Part shown: positions 25,729 to 34,896 of the stretch, in pieces | Numbering within the stretch: position 1 is the first letter of the stretch | How the letters are laid out: every line of letters starts with the position of its first letter | Assembly: GCF_030273445.1 (NCBI RefSeq) | Contig: NZ_CP120678.1 | Location: 1,341,501 to 1,405,500 of the forward strand | Length of the DNA: 64,000 nt | Reading direction: 5' to 3' | From: Selenobaculum gibii | Lineage (GTDB): Bacteria > Bacillota > Negativicutes > ICN-92133 | Notes under the pieces: model-generated | What the model was told of the DNA's origin: nothing | Database searches by the model: none | Seen by the model: only the letters and a program-made list of their open reading frames with translations | Position numbers and translations under genes: made by a program

Positions 25729-25773
25729 TCTAAGTCCTCCTTGAAAATATTGTTAAAAATAAATAAACAATTA

Positions 25774-25806
25774 GCGGCAATAACTCAATTTGAGTTTACT
25801 TGCCGC
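25774..25806 (-). terminator. Hairpin between khpA and ylqD
   Basis: GCGGCAA/TTGCCGC outer arms with an inner AACTCAA/TTGAGTT pairing, five bases after the khpA stop. The downstream T content is interrupted (TAATTGTTTATTT), so it may attenuate rather than stop transcription within the operon, or protect the 3' end of the upstream mRNA. Confidence 0.6.
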
Positions 25807-25811
25807 ATAAT

Positions 25812-26039
25812 TTAAATAATTTCTACAGTAACTTTTTTATTTTCACGGGTAGCAGCAGCCTTTACAACTGTTCGCATAGCTTTTGCAATACGACCTTGTT
25901 TGCCAATTACTTTCCCCATATCATCAGGTGCTACATGAAGTTCATATACAGTAATATTATTATCTGTATTTTCATTTACGATAACCTGATCCGGATTTTG
26001 TACTAATGCTTTGGCGATAACTTCAACAATTTTTTTCAT
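25812..26039 (-). CDS. khpA: KH-domain RNA-binding protein KhpA
   Basis: Single KH domain of 75 residues. The RNA-binding GxxG loop is in VIGKQGRIAKAMRTVVKAAA near 40-59. KhpA works with KhpB in Bacillota and affects cell length and small-RNA regulation. It follows rpsP at 5 nt. Confidence 0.95.
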   Translation of the reverse strand: MKKIVEVIAKALVQNPDQVIVNENTDNNITVYELHVAPDDMGKVIGKQGRIAKAMRTVVKAAATRENKKVTVEII

Positions 26040-26044
26040 CGTTA

Positions 26045-26326
26045 TTACGCCTCTTTCTTAGTGCTTTTTGTTTCATTCCATTTAGCCATGATACCTAATT
26101 TGCTAAATAAGGACTTTACAGTATCTGTAGGTTGAGCTCCTTTAGACATCCATTCTAAAGCTTTTTCTTCATCAACTTTAATAACTGCTGGTTCTTTTGT
26201 AGAATCGTAATGCCCAAGAATTTCAATAAAACGACCATCACGTGGAGAACGAGAATCAGCTACAACAACGCGGTAGAAAGGTTTTTTCTTTGCACCCATA
26301 CGATTTAAACGAATTTTTACTGCCAT
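26045..26326 (-). CDS. rpsP: 30S ribosomal protein S16
   Basis: Assembly protein of the 30S body. [31 protein letters not shown] is the family N-terminal signature (shown here only as landmarks MAVKIRL and FYRVVVAD). About 93 residues. The ATG at 26326 is preferred to a TTG one codon earlier because GGAGG is better spaced. It follows ffh. Confidence 0.97.
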   Translation of the reverse strand: MAVKIRLNRMGAKKKPFYRVVVADSRSPRDGRFIEILGHYDSTKEPAVIKVDEEKALEWMSKGAQPTDTVKSLFSKLGIMAKWNETKSTKKEA

Positions 26327-26356
26327 CAATATTCACCTCCTTTACATAAAAATTTA

Positions 26357-27703
26357 TTATTTCATAAAAGGTAACTTAAACCCGCTAAAGCGACCGGTTT
26401 TCTGCATCCCTTTCATTTTTTTCATTAATTTTTTTGCTTCATTAAATTGCTTTAATAATTTATTTACATCTTGAACACGATTTCCGCTACCTATCGCAAT
26501 TCTTTTTCTACGACTACCATTAAGAATACTAGGATCACGCCGCTCTTTTTTCGTCATAGAAAGAATAATCGCTTCAATACGTTTTATCTCTTTCTCATCA
26601 AAGTCAACATCGCCCAATTTTTTCTTTAGATTTCCCATTCCTGGAATCATTCCTAAAATTTGATCTAATGAGCCAAGCTTTTTTACTTGATTCATTTGGT
26701 CCAGAAAATCATCTAAAGTAAATGAATCTTTACGAAGCTTTTTCTCCATCTCCTGCGCTTGCTCTAAGTCAAAATTGGATTGGGCCTTTTCAATTAAACT
26801 GAGAACATCGCCCATTCCAAGAATCCTTGATGCCATCCTATCTGGATGGAAGGCTTCAAGAGCTTCAAGTTTCTCACCCATACCAACAAATTTAATTGGA
26901 CAACCAGTGACAGCCTTTACTGATAAAGCAGCACCGCCTCGAGCATCACCATCTAGTTTCGTTAAAATAACACCATCAAGACCAAGATCATTATTAAAAT
27001 GTTCTGCAACATTTACTGCATCTTGACCTGTCATTGCGTCTACTACTAATAAAATTTCATGTGGCTTAACTGTCTGCTTAATTGCTTTGAGTTCTTGCAT
27101 TAACTCTTCATTAATGTGCAAACGACCAGCAGTATCAATAATGACAATATCATTTGCATAAGAAGCCGCATGTACGATCGCCTGTTCTGCAATTGTAACT
27201 GGATTTGTTCCCTCTGGCATTGTAAACACAGGCAAATCCAATTGTTCACCTAAGACTTGCAATTGCTTAATAGCCGCTGGACGATAAACATCGGCAGCTA
27301 CTAGTAAGGGACGTTTTCCTTGTTTTTTCAAAGTATAGGCAAGCTTCCCAGCCGTAGTAGTTTTACCTGCACCTTGCAATCCTGCTAACATAATTACTGT
27401 CGGTGGTTTTGAAGAAATATTAATTCTACTTTGTGTATCTCCCATTAAAGCCGTTAATTCATCATTTACAATCTTTATAACAACCTGAGCCGGAGTTAAT
27501 GTATCTAATACCTCTTGTCCAATTGCTCGTTCTTTTACTTTTTTTATAAAATCTTTAACAACTTTAAAATTTACATCAGCTTCCAATAAAGCCATTCGAA
27601 CTTCTCGCATCGCTTCATTAACATCATCTTCTGTTAACTTACCTCTACCACGAAGTTTTTTAAAAGTTGCTTGCAACCTATCAGCTAAACCCTCAAAAAT
27701 CAT
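26357..27703 (-). CDS. ffh: Signal recognition particle protein Ffh
   Basis: SRP54 GTPase that delivers signal-peptide-bearing ribosomes to the membrane. The 448 residues contain the N domain, G domain (GLQGAGKTTTAGKLA near 107-119, DTAGRLH near 190, TKLDGDARGG near 248-257) and a methionine-rich M domain (about 295-448) that binds 4.5S RNA and signal peptides. It follows ylxM with one base between stop and start. Confidence 0.98.
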   Translation of the reverse strand: MIFEGLADRLQATFKKLRGRGKLTEDDVNEAMREVRMALLEADVNFKVVKDFIKKVKERAIGQEVLDTLTPAQVVIKIVNDELTALMGDTQSRINISSKPPTVIMLAGLQGAGKTTTAGKLAYTLKKQGKRPLLVAADVYRPAAIKQLQVLGEQLDLPVFTMPEGTNPVTIAEQAIVHAASYANDIVIIDTAGRLHINEELMQELKAIKQTVKPHEILLVVDAMTGQDAVNVAEHFNNDLGLDGVILTKLDGDARGGAALSVKAVTGCPIKFVGMGEKLEALEAFHPDRMASRILGMGDVLSLIEKAQSNFDLEQAQEMEKKLRKDSFTLDDFLDQMNQVKKLGSLDQILGMIPGMGNLKKKLGDVDFDEKEIKRIEAIILSMTKKERRDPSILNGSRRKRIAIGSGNRVQDVNKLLKQFNEAKKLMKKMKGMQKTGRFSGFKLPFMK

Positions 27704-27704
27704 T

Positions 27705-28064
27705 TTATGCCTCCTCTGCCTCAGTAATTAAATCAGATATTTTCATTAAGACATTCTGAAAAACAGGCATTCTCTGCATATCTTGAGGCAACTCAGACAT
27801 CATATGCAATATTTCCTTAATCTTTCTTTGTTCAAATTGATGTCGTTCTACCAATTTAAGTTTTTCTTCATATTCTAATAATACCTGTTCTGATCTATGA
27901 ATAATATCATAAACAGCTTGTCTAGAAACCCCAAGCCGATCCCCTATTTCAGATAAAGAAAAATCTTGTAAAAAATGCATTTCTAAACAACTCTGCTGCT
28001 TTTCTGTAAGCAAAGCTCCATAAAAATCATAAAGAACAGCAATTTTTAATATTTTATCTAACAT
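27705..28064 (-). CDS. ylxM: YlxM family putative helix-turn-helix regulator
   Basis: Sigma-70 region-4-like HTH protein of 119 residues. YlxM is linked to SRP genes; in streptococci it modulates SRP activity. The HTH segment is LSEIGDRLGVSRQAVYDIIHR near 37-57. In-frame TTG (28103) and ATG starts lie upstream, but the TTG would fall about 16 nt from the predicted transcription start without an SD. GGTGGGG is placed correctly for the ATG at 28064, which also matches the family start (LDKILKIAVLYDFYG). Confidence 0.9.
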   Translation of the reverse strand: MLDKILKIAVLYDFYGALLTEKQQSCLEMHFLQDFSLSEIGDRLGVSRQAVYDIIHRSEQVLLEYEEKLKLVERHQFEQRKIKEILHMMSELPQDMQRMPVFQNVLMKISDLITEAEEA

Positions 28065-28097
28065 CCTGTTCCCCACCATTACTGTAAAAGTAATCTG

Positions 28098-28119
28098 TGT
28101 CAAGCGAATTCACTTGACA
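28098..28119. promoter_or_regulatory. Near-perfect 22-bp palindrome at the ylxM transcription start
   Basis: TGTCAAG and CTTGACA flank an eight-base centre that is itself nearly symmetric (CGAATTCA). Only one base pair breaks the symmetry. It covers about +1 to +22 of the predicted transcript. A third TGTCAAG lies in the -35 box (28149-28155). It could be an operator or a 5'-end mRNA hairpin. Confidence 0.65.
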
Positions 28120-28125
28120 TTAAAT

Positions 28126-28154
28126 ATTATACAAGAGTAAATAATCCATGTCAA
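28126..28154 (-). promoter_or_regulatory. Consensus sigma-A promoter for ylxM-ffh-rpsP operon
   Basis: TTGACA, 17-bp spacer, TATAAT on the minus strand: a perfect match to consensus. It lies between ftsY and ylxM and should drive ylxM, ffh, rpsP, khpA and possibly the trmD genes. Confidence 0.92.
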
Positions 28155-28160
28155 GCCTTT

Positions 28161-29078
28161 TTACTTGTCGATAAATAAAGCTTCCGCAAAAGAGTCAGCG
28201 TCAAACGGTCGTAAGTCGTCAATTCCTTCTCCTACACCAATCCATTTTACAGGAATATCCAATTCTGCTTTCATTCCAATGACAACTCCACCTTTAGCTG
28301 TTCCATCTAATTTAGTTAATACAAGACCTGAAATTCCAGCAGCTTTTGAAAAAATTTGTGCTTGATTAATTGCATTTTGTCCTGTTGTTGCATCTAAAAC
28401 TAATAGTGTTTCATGGGGCGCCTTAGGAATTTCTCGCTGAATTACCCGTGTGACCTTTTTCAATTCTTCCATTAAATTATATTTAGTATGTAAACGCCCT
28501 GCTGTATCAATAATTAAGACATCTACTTTTCGTGCTTTCGCAGACTGAACTGCATCAAAAGCAACTGCAGCAGGATCAGCTCCTTCGGTATGTTTGATAA
28601 CATCAACGCCAACTCGATTTCCCCAAATTTCCAACTGATCAATCGCAGCAGCTCTAAAAGTGTCAGCGGCTGCAAACATAACACTTTTTCCTTCCTGCTT
28701 ATAATAGTTGCCCAATTTTCCAATCGTCGTGGTTTTGCCAACTCCGTTCACACCAATGACCAAAATCACGATTGGTGTATCATCTGTAATTTTCTCTTTT
28801 ACAGTAGTTCCACCTAATATTTCACTAATTTGCTTTTGAATAAATGGTTTTAAATCCTCAGGATTTTTAATCTCTTTACTCTTGATTCCTTTACGAATCT
28901 CTTTCATTAAATAATCTGTCGTTTTTACCCCCACATCGGCCATAATTAAGGCCTCTTCCAATTCATCCAAAAATTCATCATCAATTTTTGCATATCCAAC
29001 AATAATTTGTTCAATTTTTTCGGTAAAACTTTGACGTGTTTTTTCCAATCCTTTTTTTAACTTATCAAAAAAACCCAT
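28161..29078 (-). CDS. ftsY: Signal recognition particle receptor FtsY
   Basis: Membrane-associated SRP receptor GTPase. The 305 residues form a minimal NG domain without the acidic A domain of E. coli FtsY: GVNGVGKTTTIGKLG near 109-123, DTFRAAA near 140, DTAGRLHTK near 191 and TKLDGTAKGG near 253-262. The amphipathic N terminus (FFDKLKKGLEKTRQSF) is the likely membrane anchor. It sits between smc and the ylxM promoter. Confidence 0.97.
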   Translation of the reverse strand: MGFFDKLKKGLEKTRQSFTEKIEQIIVGYAKIDDEFLDELEEALIMADVGVKTTDYLMKEIRKGIKSKEIKNPEDLKPFIQKQISEILGGTTVKEKITDDTPIVILVIGVNGVGKTTTIGKLGNYYKQEGKSVMFAAADTFRAAAIDQLEIWGNRVGVDVIKHTEGADPAAVAFDAVQSAKARKVDVLIIDTAGRLHTKYNLMEELKKVTRVIQREIPKAPHETLLVLDATTGQNAINQAQIFSKAAGISGLVLTKLDGTAKGGVVIGMKAELDIPVKWIGVGEGIDDLRPFDADSFAEALFIDK

Positions 29079-29101
29079 ATTTCAAATCCTCCATATATTG
29101 C

Positions 29102-32100
29102 TTAAGCTTCTTCTAATTTAACTGAAATTATTTTAGATATCCCGGTATCATCAACAGTCACCCCATGCATAGTATCGGCAGCTTCCATTGTTCCTTTACG
29201 ATGTGTAACAACTACAAACTGAGTATGAATAGAGTAATCTCGTAAAAATTCGCTAAAGCGCTTTAGATTTGCTTCATCAAGAGCCGCATCTACTTCATCT
29301 AATACAACAAATGGACTCGGACGAAATGCTAGAAAAGCAAATAATAACGCAATTACAGTTAATGCTCTTTCCCCACCAGATAAAAGTGATAGGTTTCTCA
29401 TTTTTTTATCTGGCGGCTGGACGTAAATCTCAATCCCACTCTCAAGAATGTCCTCATCTATTAATGCAAGTTTTGCTTGCCCACCCCCGAAAAGCCGTAT
29501 ATATATTTTTTGAAAATTATCATTAATCGCTTCAAATGCCATTTTAAATTGTTTAGTCATTGCAATATTCATATCTTTTATAATGCCTAATAAATAGTTT
29601 TTTGCAACAATTAAATCCTCTGATTGCTTTTTCATAAAGGAATATCTAGATTGTAATGCGTCATATTCTGAAATTGCATTCGGATTAATCGGTCCTAATT
29701 CTTTAATTGAAAGCTCTAAGTTGTTAATTTTATCTTGTACTTCTTTAATATCCACGCATGCATCTTGATCATCTTCTGCAAAATCTATTAAAGAATACTC
29801 CTGTTTCAACTTTTCTGAATATGTATTTACTTCATGATTATATTTCATAAAATCAATATCTAATTTATATAACTCTTCTTTTATTTCATTATGATTTTTC
29901 CGCAATTTTTGTGCGTTTTTATCATTTTCTTGTATTTGCGCTAATTTACTAAGTTTTATCTGATAATAATTTGAATAATCTTTAGCTACGCTTGTTTCCA
30001 ATAACTTCAATTCACTATTTACTAATTCTTCCTGTTCAATCTCTTGTTGATATTTTTTTTGATTCCCTTGAAATTCAAAAAGTTTTAAACTTAATTCTTC
30101 TATTAAATAAACAAGCTGATCTTCATTTCGCTTATATTCGTTCTTTAATAAATTTTTATTGTTAAATTCCCCTTTAAGTCGATTATATTCAATTTTTAAG
30201 TTTAATAAATTTTTATTTTCCGACTCATAATTAGCTTTTAAATTTGCTAAAGTATTTTCTATTTCTATATTTTGTTTATTTTTATTTTTGATTTGTTCTT
30301 CACAATTTCCAATTTCCTGCAAATATATTTTTCTTGTTTTTTCAAGCTGATCCATTTGTATTTTAGTATTTTGTAATTCTTCTTTTAAAATTTGATTTTT
30401 TTCCTCAATATTTTTCAAATCATCTACAACTTTTTGACTATTAATTTTTAAAGTTTCCTGTTTAAGATAATATGTATTCAATTTTTCTTTCAACTTTTCC
30501 ATTGAGAAAAAATTACGATCGATTTGACCTTTCTTTTCAATTAATAGTGTATCTAATTTTTCATTTTCTGTACATAAATCTTTTATCAGTAAATCTAATT
30601 TTTTTATTTCCTCTAAGCGATTAAAAAAATCCATCTCATTTTTTTTACTACTTCCGCCTGATATTGCCCCACTTGGATTGATTACTTCTCCGCCTAAAGT
30701 AACAATTCTAATTCGATTCGTTTTAATAATCTTTAATGCTGTATCAATCGAATCTACCACAAGTGTTCTACCCAAAAGATTTTCCACCGCTTTTTTATAT
30801 TGCACATCAAACGAAACTAATTGATGTGCTAGCCCAATTACGCCAGGTATTTGTAAAATCTTTCTATCTAGTTCTAATCTATTCACTTGCAATAAATTTA
30901 ATGGTAAAAATGTCACCCTGCCAACCTTTTCTTTTTTCAAAAAGGCTATCGCCTGTTTTGCAACCAATTCATTCATCGTAATAATATTTTGCAGATTTCC
31001 TCCCAATGCTACCTCTATGGCAGTAATATATTCTGCTGGTACTTTTATCAATTCTGCAATAACTCCACATATGTCTTTTCGCCAAGCACATTGGCTTTTT
31101 AACACTAATCTAACAGCTTTATTAAATCCATCATAATTTTCTTGTAATGACGTTAAAAATTTAAATCTATTTTGTTTTTCAATTAACATCATTTTTGTCT
31201 TTTTATTCTTTTCTTCTACTTCATCTAGTTCCTTATGAAATGCATGACTTTGCTCTTGCGTTTTTTGAAGTATTCCTTCCTTTTGCAAAATCAAATATTT
31301 CAACGCATTTACTTGACTATTGATAAAACGCGTATTATAGATACAAACACTTCGCTTAGATGAAAAATTTATTAGTTCTTGGTTAATTTTATTTAAACTA
31401 ACTTGCGCAGAATTCATATTTTCTGCGATAAGGTTTAATTTATTACGTTTTTCCATTAAATCTGTAAAATTAATTAATGCATCTTCTTTATATTTTCCTA
31501 AACTTTTTTCGTTATGATTTATCGCTTTTTCTATATTTTCTTGTCTATTTTCAAGAATCCGAAGTTCTTCATTTGTTATCTTTAATTTAGATTCTATGTC
31601 TAGACTATCATCTGCGAGCATTTTAGACTTTATCTTTAAAGCCTCTAAGTCAGCTTTTTTCTGTGTTATCTCTAAAGTTGTATGATCAAGTGAGTTTTGT
31701 GCTTGTACAATCCTATCTTTTGCAATAATTATACAATTTTTATTCTTTTCTATTTTGAACGAAATCTCTTGCTTATATTCATTTAACCCTTTTAATTGTG
31801 TATCAATTTCTAAAATTTCATTATTAAATTTAGTCTTATCAACATCGTTTAAGGTTAATAAATTTTCTAGAGATTTTAGGTTAAGATTCAAAGAATCTTT
31901 TTTTTCGATGATACGGTTTAACTTTTTTTTGCTAATCAAGAATTCATGTTTTATGCTTTTTATTTTGTAGTTTTGCAATGAGTCAAATAATAGATTATAT
32001 TGTCTTGTCTTGTTGGCACTTTCTTTTAACGGTATACATTGTATTTCTAACTCATTTAAAATATCAGTCACTCTTAAAATATTTTGTTCCGTATCCGTTA

Positions 32101-32641
32101 ATTTTCTAATAGAATCTTTTTGGCGAGTTCGGTATTTAGTAATCCCCGCAACCTCTTCAAAAAATGCTCTTCGCTCTTCAGGACGACTATTTAAAATTTG
32201 ATCAACTTTATTTTGGCTAATCACACTCATCGCATCTTTTCCTAATCCCGTATCAAAAAAAAGTTGATGAATATCTTTTAGCCTACATGCTACTTTATTA
32301 ATATAGAATTCACTTTCACCTGAACGAAAAATTCTTCTCGTCACAACGACTTCCTGGTACTCTAACGGTAAAACTCCATCAGAATTATCAAATATTAAAG
32401 AAACTTCAGCTACGCCCGATGCTCTTTTATTACTACTGCCTGAAAAGATAACATCTTCTGTTTTCACTCCACGCAAGTTCCTAATATTTTGTTCTCCTAA
32501 AGCCCAACGAATCGCATCCGTAATATTACTTTTACCACTCCCGTTTGGGCCGACAATCGCCGTAACCCCCATATCAAAATCTAATTCAACCTTGTCAGCA
32601 AAAGATTTAAATCCATATGATTCTAGCTTACGCAACTGCAC
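29102..32641 (-). CDS. smc: Chromosome partition protein SMC
   Basis: Structural maintenance of chromosomes ATPase that compacts and segregates DNA with ScpA/ScpB. About 1179 residues: Walker A GPNGSGKSNIT near residue 32, long coiled coil to about 500, hinge near 505-640 (GVIAELIKVPAEYITAIEVALGG), second coiled coil, signature LSGGERALT and Walker B VVLDEVDAALDE near the C terminus. GTG and TTG codons upstream (to 32653) are in frame; I favour GTG at 32641 because QLRKLESYGFKSF begins there in the family. Start confidence is moderate, identity firm. Confidence 0.97.
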   Translation of the reverse strand: MQLRKLESYGFKSFADKVELDFDMGVTAIVGPNGSGKSNITDAIRWALGEQNIRNLRGVKTEDVIFSGSSNKRASGVAEVSLIFDNSDGVLPLEYQEVVVTRRIFRSGESEFYINKVACRLKDIHQLFFDTGLGKDAMSVISQNKVDQILNSRPEERRAFFEEVAGITKYRTRQKDSIRKLTDTEQNILRVTDILNELEIQCIPLKESANKTRQYNLLFDSLQNYKIKSIKHEFLISKKKLNRIIEKKDSLNLNLKSLENLLTLNDVDKTKFNNEILEIDTQLKGLNEYKQEISFKIEKNKNCIIIAKDRIVQAQNSLDHTTLEITQKKADLEALKIKSKMLADDSLDIESKLKITNEELRILENRQENIEKAINHNEKSLGKYKEDALINFTDLMEKRNKLNLIAENMNSAQVSLNKINQELINFSSKRSVCIYNTRFINSQVNALKYLILQKEGILQKTQEQSHAFHKELDEVEEKNKKTKMMLIEKQNRFKFLTSLQENYDGFNKAVRLVLKSQCAWRKDICGVIAELIKVPAEYITAIEVALGGNLQNIITMNELVAKQAIAFLKKEKVGRVTFLPLNLLQVNRLELDRKILQIPGVIGLAHQLVSFDVQYKKAVENLLGRTLVVDSIDTALKIIKTNRIRIVTLGGEVINPSGAISGGSSKKNEMDFFNRLEEIKKLDLLIKDLCTENEKLDTLLIEKKGQIDRNFFSMEKLKEKLNTYYLKQETLKINSQKVVDDLKNIEEKNQILKEELQNTKIQMDQLEKTRKIYLQEIGNCEEQIKNKNKQNIEIENTLANLKANYESENKNLLNLKIEYNRLKGEFNNKNLLKNEYKRNEDQLVYLIEELSLKLFEFQGNQKKYQQEIEQEELVNSELKLLETSVAKDYSNYYQIKLSKLAQIQENDKNAQKLRKNHNEIKEELYKLDIDFMKYNHEVNTYSEKLKQEYSLIDFAEDDQDACVDIKEVQDKINNLELSIKELGPINPNAISEYDALQSRYSFMKKQSEDLIVAKNYLLGIIKDMNIAMTKQFKMAFEAINDNFQKIYIRLFGGGQAKLALIDEDILESGIEIYVQPPDKKMRNLSLLSGGERALTVIALLFAFLAFRPSPFVVLDEVDAALDEANLKRFSEFLRDYSIHTQFVVVTHRKGTMEAADTMHGVTVDDTGISKIISVKLEEA

Positions 32642-32711
32642 CACGTTCACCAACCCATTATTTCATACTATCGTATTGATATTATACACTATTTTAATAA
32701 TGATTAGCAAA

Positions 32712-32736
32712 AAGTAGTAGCTAATTGCTACTACTT
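32712..32736 (-). terminator. spoVS terminator
   Basis: Perfect ten-base arms AAGTAGTAGC/GCTACTACTT with a 5-nt loop, overlapping the spoVS stop and followed by TTTTTG on the minus strand. Confidence 0.88.
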
Positions 32737-32995
32737 ATCGCCTCTCAATGATAAATTTTATTCCCGTACAAATATTCCCATCTATACTGGTTTCAATAAA
32801 GGCGGGAATAAAAACTAAATCAAAACCATTTGCAGCAACAAACCCTCTGGCTATTGCAATAGATTTAACAGCTTGATTAACTGAGGCCGCACCAATTGCT
32901 TGCATATGAACCTTACCATCATTTCTTAGGGAAGCAGTTAATGCCCCTGCTACCGCTTTTGGATTAGACTTATTAGATACTTTTAATATATTCAT
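32735..32995 (-). CDS. spoVS: Stage V sporulation protein S
   Basis: Alba-like small DNA/RNA-binding protein of 86 residues, highly conserved in the family (VSNKSNPKAVAGALTASLR, QAIGAASVNQAVKSIAIARG). In B. subtilis spoVS affects coat assembly and septation, but homologues also occur in non-sporulating bacteria. GGAGG precedes the ATG and a private terminator follows, so it is a single-gene unit between smc and the Elp3-like gene. Confidence 0.96.
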   Translation of the reverse strand: MNILKVSNKSNPKAVAGALTASLRNDGKVHMQAIGAASVNQAVKSIAIARGFVAANGFDLVFIPAFIETSIDGNICTGIKFIIERR

Positions 32996-33049
32996 ATCAC
33001 CGATCCTCCAATTTTTAAGGATTACAGTTCAGAATATTCTTTGTAAAAA

Positions 33050-34117
33050 TTAAATATTACTTATCAAATTTATATTTAGTGTATAGATTTGATTATCACA
33101 TTTAATTTTTATAAAATTTTTCTCATTTGCTTCTTGAGAAAATTTTAAATTAAAATAAGGAAAGATTCTTGACCATTTCTTAATATTAGAATTTTTATTT
33201 CCTCTAATTTTAGAAGTAAGACGATTAGAGTGAAAAATGATAATTTCCTGTTTTAAAAAATTTTTTTTATATAAATTAATTTTTTCCAAAAATTTTGTAA
33301 TGCTTAAATAAAATATTTCAGCTTGCACTAATTCGCCAAAAGCAGGATGATAGGGACCTGCGAGTACGTTAGCGGAATTTAAATTTTCAGTTGCTTGTAA
33401 TCCCATTCTAATAATTGGGATCTGATGATTATCTAATAAAATTTTTAATATTGAACAATACTTGATAGATTCATCTAAGGATAGCGGAGTATATTGATTT
33501 TCGCAATAAAGTTTTGCTAATTTTGTATGATTTAAAACAACCGTTGGATAAATTCTTACAAAGTCAGGCTTCAATTCAATAATATTTCGAATTGTTAATA
33601 AACCTTTTAGCAGTGTATCTTTCGGTAACCCTGGCATAACCTGTAATCCCAATTTAAAGTTAGCATACTTTCGAATTGCCGCTACCGCTAGTTCCACGTC
33701 TTCCTTCGTATGCCCACGACAAGATTTTTTCAGAACTTTATTATCTAAAGATTGAACTCCCAGTTCAATAATTGATACTCCATATAATATCAGGTTTCTT
33801 AAAATTAAATCATCTATTGCATCTGGCCTCGTTGAAATACGAATTGCTTGGATTTTGTCTTGTTTTAAGAATTCATAGGCAGGATTTAATAGTTCTTGTT
33901 GCTTTTCTATAGATAATGCGGTAAAACTTCCTCCATAAAAAGCTACCTCAATAAAAGCTGCATAATTTAACCTTTCTAACCAGTCAAGAATTATTTTCCT
34001 TACATGATATTCATTCACCGTTGTTTGGCTGCCTGTAATTTTATGTTGATTGCAAAACACGCATTCATTTGTACATCCATAATGTGGGATAAAAACAGGA
34101 ATAATATAACGTTTCAT
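33050..34117 (-). CDS. Elp3-like radical SAM protein
   Basis: Protein of 355 residues related to the Elp3/COG1243 radical SAM family. The cluster motif CTNECVFC (CX3CX2C) is near residues 15-22, followed by FYGGSFTAL near 63-71, GVQSLDNKVL near 120-129 and a C-terminal Radical_SAM_C-type region. It lacks the GNAT acetyltransferase domain of true Elp3 and is shorter. The target is unknown; RNA modification is plausible from the family and from its neighbours rnc and smc. Confidence 0.85.
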   Translation of the reverse strand: MKRYIIPVFIPHYGCTNECVFCNQHKITGSQTTVNEYHVRKIILDWLERLNYAAFIEVAFYGGSFTALSIEKQQELLNPAYEFLKQDKIQAIRISTRPDAIDDLILRNLILYGVSIIELGVQSLDNKVLKKSCRGHTKEDVELAVAAIRKYANFKLGLQVMPGLPKDTLLKGLLTIRNIIELKPDFVRIYPTVVLNHTKLAKLYCENQYTPLSLDESIKYCSILKILLDNHQIPIIRMGLQATENLNSANVLAGPYHPAFGELVQAEIFYLSITKFLEKINLYKKNFLKQEIIIFHSNRLTSKIRGNKNSNIKKWSRIFPYFNLKFSQEANEKNFIKIKCDNQIYTLNINLISNI

Positions 34118-34136
34118 AATGAATACTCCTAAAGAA

Positions 34137-34163
34137 AAATGGATGACGTAAAGTCACCCATTT
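34137..34163 (-). terminator. rnc terminator
   Basis: AAATGGGTGAC and GTCATCCATTT pair on the minus transcript, with one G-U pair and a 5-nt loop, followed by TTCTTT. The hairpin overlaps the rnc stop codon, closing the fab-rnc unit. Confidence 0.8.
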
Positions 34164-34884
34164 ATATATTTATTTTATTTATCTTAAGTAAAGCTTCTTT
34201 TGCAGCACATTGCTCTGCCTCTTTTTTACTTTTTCCAAAACCAGAACCACTTTGATGTTGGTTAATAAAAACTGCAATATGAAACAATTTATCATGATCA
34301 GGGCCACTTTCAGAAATCAACTCATAATGAATCTTACTGTCACTATTCTTTTGAACAACTTCTTGTAATAAAGTCTTATAGTCTTGTACATATTTACCTT
34401 TTTTTACTATATCTAAATCATCTTTTAATTGCCCCAATACAAAGCTAGTAGCATTATCAATCCCTTGATCCAAATATATTGCACCAATGATTGCTTCAAA
34501 TGCATCAGCTAAAATTGATGCTCGATTACGCCCACCTGTAGCCAATTCGCCCTTCCCGAACAGCAGATGTTTCCCAACATCTAATAAATGAGCCCTTTTT
34601 GCTAAAGTAGCCTCACAAACAACGCTAGCTCTCGCTTTTGTTAATTCACCTTCTGGCAGATTAGGAAAATTACAATATAAATAACTACTAACTATTAACT
34701 CTAAAACTGCATCACCTAAAAATTCTAGCCTTTCATTATGAATTACATGAAGTTTTTTTACTTCATTTGCATATGAAGTATGCGTTAATGCTTGATGCAA
34801 AAAAGAAATATCAAAAAACGTTATTCCTAATGTATGAGAAAATGTATTAAGTTCATCTTTTCTTTCTTCATTTAAAGTGTTCAT
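34162..34884 (-). CDS. rnc: Ribonuclease III
   Basis: Double-strand-specific endoribonuclease for rRNA processing. The 240 residues have the signature ERLEFLGDAVLELIVS near 47-62 with catalytic acidic residues, a second DAFEAIIGAIYLDQG near 121-135, and a C-terminal dsRNA-binding domain ending GKSKKEAEQCAAKEAL. It is 13 nt after fabF, matching the B. subtilis acpP-rncS-smc order with fabF inserted. Confidence 0.97.
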   Translation of the reverse strand: MNTLNEERKDELNTFSHTLGITFFDISFLHQALTHTSYANEVKKLHVIHNERLEFLGDAVLELIVSSYLYCNFPNLPEGELTKARASVVCEATLAKRAHLLDVGKHLLFGKGELATGGRNRASILADAFEAIIGAIYLDQGIDNATSFVLGQLKDDLDIVKKGKYVQDYKTLLQEVVQKNSDSKIHYELISESGPDHDKLFHIAVFINQHQSGSGFGKSKKEAEQCAAKEALLKINKINI

Positions 34885-34896
34885 AGCAATAAATGT

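Noticed and set aside
29269-32201. Plus-strand ORFs of 60-85 codons inside smc
   Set aside because: Low-complexity shadows of the coiled-coil coding sequence.
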